Source: Bythopirellula polymerisocia (GTDB lineage: Bacteria; Planctomycetota; Planctomycetia; Pirellulales; Lacipirellulaceae). Taken from it: DNA of 64,000 nt. The first letter of the stretch is position 1. Every line of letters begins with the position of its first letter. Shown piece after piece: positions 62,960 through 64,000 of the stretch. The notes beneath the pieces were generated by a model. The model saw nothing but the letters and a program-made list of their open reading frames with translations. It did no database searches and was not told the DNA's origin. Position numbers and translations under genes: made by a program. The DNA lies in contig NZ_SJPS01000003.1 in the NCBI RefSeq assembly GCF_007860015.1, positions 62,001-126,000 of the forward strand, given 5' to 3'.

Positions 62960-63301
62960 TCATTTTCTCTTTATCGAGTTCTTTATATCTGCCGGTGAAG
63001 GGGCACCACTGTTGAATTCCAGCATCTGCAAATCTGCACTCAGATCACGGATGCTCTTCAGTTGGATTTCTCCCGTATCCCGGCTGATATCGTAAACTCC
63101 CATCACCCTCGCAGCGGGATCGATCACGATGACCCTCAAGGGTCGTCCGTCAACATCCTGCACATGCGTGATAAGTCCTGCGCCAGCCAACCCGGTTGGC
63201 TGCAGTGAAGCCGCATTGACAGGCTGCCAATTCCACAGCATTGCCACTACCAGCCACCCAAATCCAAGCGTCGAAAACCCTACGCCAATCCTTTGCCACA
63301 T
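62960..63301 (-). CDS. Small exported or anchored protein of unknown function
   Basis: A 113-residue protein. Two ATGs in a row (63304, 63301) follow AGGAGG; the second gives the better spacing. The N-terminus is a signal or anchor (GFGWLVVAMLWNWQPVNA). The mature part is short and beta-rich (LITHVQDVDGRPLRVIVIDP, VMGVYDISRDTGEIQLKSIR) and ends in a basic tail. No motif or family is recognised. It is on the same strand as, and 101 bases from, the acidic HTH/membrane protein and may be co-transcribed with it. Confidence 0.65.
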   Translation of the reverse strand: MWQRIGVGFSTLGFGWLVVAMLWNWQPVNAASLQPTGLAGAGLITHVQDVDGRPLRVIVIDPAARVMGVYDISRDTGEIQLKSIRDLSADLQMLEFNSGAPSPADIKNSIKRK

Positions 63302-63321
63302 CATTCAGCCTCCTGTTCTAT

Positions 63322-63457
63322 GAACCCCTCATAGGGTTCGGTTTGGGCAGCAACTCCTACTATTCATTCTAAAAGCAGCATTCCCAGGTTCAAGGAAATT
63401 TCGCCTTATCCTATTGCGGTGCTTGATTTTACTCAAACCGAGAATTACTTAAACCGA
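63322..63457. promoter_or_regulatory. Divergent promoter region with hairpin and 16-base-spaced direct repeat
   Basis: Between the small exported protein (minus) and the HisN-like gene (plus). A hairpin GAACCC-CTCATA-GGGTTC lies at 63322-63339. A direct repeat, TTACTCAAACCGA at 63429-63441 and TTACTTAAACCGA at 63445-63457, has a 16-base period and 12 of 13 identity. The repeat ends about 70 bases before the HisN-like ATG and could be a regulator site. Confidence 0.35.
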
Positions 63458-63526
63458 ATAATCGCTAGAACTGCAGGGCCAAACGCCCCGATTGCGTTCC
63501 CAGGGGTGTCTGGTACCTTGGGTTCC

Positions 63527-64000
63527 ATGGACCCGGAAAACACTACAAAACGCCTGGAGTTTGCCGTCGAAATTGCCCGCCTGGCTGGGCAAACCACTTT
63601 GGAGCACTTCCGCAGCCCCAATCTGGCGGTTGAGCGAAAACGGGACGGATCCCCGGTAACTCTGGCCGATCAAGGGGCAGAAAAACTTCTCCGCAGCCAA
63701 ATTTCTTCTCAATTTCCTGCGGATGCAATCCTTGGCGAGGAATTCGGCGAAACTGAAGGTACCAGTGGTTATCAATGGATCCTTGATCCCATTGATGGCA
63801 CTAAAGCGTTCATCTGTGGCGTCCCTCTCTACACGACTCTGGTGGCAGTGATGCACAACAATGAGCCTCTGGCGGGAGTGATTTACGCCCCAGCGGTTGA
63901 CGAGATGGTTTATGCCGCGAAGGGAAACGGATGCTGGCAGGTGGTTTCTGGTGGATCGCCCGAGCGATGTCGGGTTTCTCAAGTGGCATCTTTAGATGAA
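63527..64000 (+). CDS. Inositol-monophosphatase-family phosphatase, HisN-like (partial, 5' part)
   Basis: An open frame from ATG 63527 runs off the right edge after 158 codons. It has the IMPase fold signatures: KRDGSPVTLADQGAEKLLRS (acceptor-proximal D), ILGEEFGETEG (metal-binding E-E) and WILDPIDGTKAFICGVPLYT (D-P-I-D-G-T-K, metal site). GVIYAPAVDEMVYAAKGNGC closes the visible part. The family includes inositol monophosphatase, 3'-phosphoadenosine phosphatase CysQ and histidinol phosphatase HisN. The G-T-K-x-F-x-x-G form fits HisN best, but the substrate is not proven. The gene is divergent from the small exported-protein gene. Confidence 0.88.
   Translation, partial: MDPENTTKRLEFAVEIARLAGQTTLEHFRSPNLAVERKRDGSPVTLADQGAEKLLRSQISSQFPADAILGEEFGETEGTSGYQWILDPIDGTKAFICGVPLYTTLVAVMHNNEPLAGVIYAPAVDEMVYAAKGNGCWQVVSGGSPERCRVSQVASLDE

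Noticed and set aside
1..64000. Mobile elements, prophage, CRISPR, rRNA or tRNA genes
   Set aside because: I looked for transposase or integrase motifs, regularly spaced repeats and tRNA T-arm sequences in the intergenic stretches and found none. Short RNA genes could still have been missed by eye.

Overview
The window looks like a chromosomal segment of a planctomycete, probably of the Pirellulales. This is inferred from hallmark families: a PSCyt/DUF1549-DUF1553 protein followed by a DUF1501 protein (41742-44192, 40280-41731), a DUF1559 H-x9-DG prepilin-like protein (33738-34778), a small CxxC/CxxC zinc-ribbon protein (1236-1460), an excisionase-like domain fused to a long acidic tail and a membrane anchor (61245-62858), a giant ResB-CcsA fusion (56287-59844), and many secreted or lipoprotein genes of unknown function. 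I see no transposase, prophage, CRISPR array, rRNA or tRNA. Genes are short-spaced on both strands and several convergent pairs overlap or nearly touch.

Layout. 1-9.1 kb: a partial anchored protein, a secreted unknown, the zinc ribbon, aroA, a YdeP-like molybdopterin oxidoreductase, an M2-type metallopeptidase and two secreted unknowns. 9.2-15.1 kb (minus): a C-terminally short SecA, a proline-rich lipoprotein, a small tyrosine-rich secreted protein with a clear terminator, and an M13 peptidase. 15.2-17.5 kb: queG and a dihydrouridine synthase, convergent with a 1,299-residue secreted protein. 21.6-33.7 kb: an envelope/exopolysaccharide locus in two divergent arms. The left arm (minus) has a Wzz/GumC-like chain-length protein, an O-antigen ligase/polymerase, a WecG/TagA glycosyltransferase and a degenerate alkaline-phosphatase-fold protein. 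The right arm (plus) has a CelD/FemAB-like acetyltransferase, a polysaccharide deacetylase, a flippase, a GT4 glycosyltransferase, a PlsC-like acyltransferase and a CdsA-like protein with an altered signature. A 417-bp divergent control region lies between the arms.

33.7-46.1 kb (all minus): DUF1559 protein, MFS transporter, SMP-30 lactonase-like protein, a secreted unknown, dnaA, the DUF1501/PSCyt pair, a GNAT enzyme and an anchored unknown. 46.4-53.7 kb: a SAM methyltransferase, then an ebo-like locus: a TIM-barrel isomerase-like protein, a UbiA-family prenyltransferase, a second TIM-barrel protein, a phosphodiesterase-like protein and a secreted unknown, with a TatD-type hydrolase convergent at the end. 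Ebo loci are known to support export of secondary-metabolite precursors. This one lacks a recognisable EboD and EboA, and its substrate is unknown. 53.7-64 kb: a small unknown, a HEAT-repeat protein translationally coupled to a small membrane protein, ccsBA, a lipoprotein, the acidic HTH/membrane protein, a small exported protein, and the start of an inositol-monophosphatase-family (HisN-like) gene.

A short dispersed hairpin repeat (core AGGCTGGAAGCCT plus a GCCACG flank) occurs twice, both times between tandem minus-strand genes. The strongest candidates for new biology are the rearranged ebo-like locus, the acidic HTH-membrane protein, the short SecA, and the acyltransferase/degenerate CdsA pair at the end of the polysaccharide locus.
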